6,630 nt of DNA, taken from contig USJG01000126.1 of NCBI GenBank assembly GCA_900554925.1, positions 1 to 6,630 on the forward strand, given 5' to 3'. Positions 6,564 to 6,630 of the stretch are shown in pieces. Within the stretch, counting starts at the first letter, position 1. Every line of letters starts with the position of its first letter. The translations under genes and the position numbers were made by a program. Origin of the DNA: an uncultured Lachnospiraceae bacterium. GTDB taxonomy: Bacteria > Bacillota > Clostridia > Lachnospirales > Lachnospiraceae. The notes beneath the pieces were generated by a model that made no database searches, had not been told where the DNA came from, and worked only from the letters and a program-made list of their open reading frames with translations.

Positions 6564-6592
6564 ATTATACACTTTTTTTAATTTCTTAGCAA
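6564..6592 (-). promoter_or_regulatory. Sigma-A type promoter of gpmI
   Basis: On the minus strand the -35 box TTGCTA (6592-6587, four of six consensus bases) is followed by a 17-bp spacer (6586-6570) with an A-tract, then a perfect -10 box TATAAT (6569-6564). Transcription would start near 6557-6555, giving a 5' leader of about 47 nt. The region further upstream to the right edge (6593-6630) is very AT-rich and could act as an UP element. No operator palindrome or riboswitch-like structure is visible in the leader. Confidence 0.85.
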
Positions 6593-6630
6593 CTTTATCA
6601 GAAGAAATTAAAATATAAAGCTTTTAATAT

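Noticed and set aside
6607..6628. AT-only inverted repeat ATTAAAA/TTTTAAT upstream of the gpmI promoter.
   Set aside because: Low-complexity AT sequence gives such pairings easily; it is more simply read as an UP-like region, and the window ends just beyond it.

Overview
The window looks like chromosomal DNA of a low-to-moderate GC member of the Bacillota, most likely class Clostridia and possibly a Lachnospiraceae-type gut anaerobe. This rests on a canonical sigma-A promoter and AAAGGAG ribosome binding site in front of a clostridial-looking gpmI, strong SD sequences generally, A/T-rich spacers, and coding DNA that is not extremely AT-rich. The taxonomic call is inference, as no marker gene is present. 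No tRNA, rRNA, CRISPR array, insertion sequence or phage gene was seen.

Layout. Positions 1-1884 (+ strand) hold most of a very large multi-pass membrane protein of glycosyltransferase fold C (GT-C) type. It is open at the left edge, so its true N-terminus is probably missing. All other genes lie on the minus strand and read leftwards from the right edge. These are gpmI (6509-4968, cofactor-independent phosphoglycerate mutase, with its own sigma-A promoter at 6564-6592), a 93-nt gap with an imperfect hairpin, a 409-aa GT-C-like protein (4874-3645), a PIG-V-like GT-C protein (3643-2513), and a 201-aa membrane protein of unknown function (2497-1892). The last three are tightly packed, with gaps of 1 and 15 nt, and almost certainly form one transcriptional unit. 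That unit runs head-on into the plus-strand gene, with only 7 nt between the two stop codons and no classical terminator there.

How the genes may work together. Three of the five genes look like integral-membrane GT-C enzymes, a class that usually uses polyprenyl-phosphate sugars and transfers them on the outer face of the membrane. The fourth membrane protein is small and travels with the PIG-V-like gene. The block is best read as a surface or envelope glycan-modification locus next to the glycolytic gene gpmI. No cytoplasmic glycosyltransferase, flippase or nucleotide-sugar gene is visible, so the pathway cannot be named. The most unusual DNA signals are a terminator-like hairpin plus T-run on the antisense strand inside the large plus-strand gene (21-59), and inverted repeats at the convergent junction.
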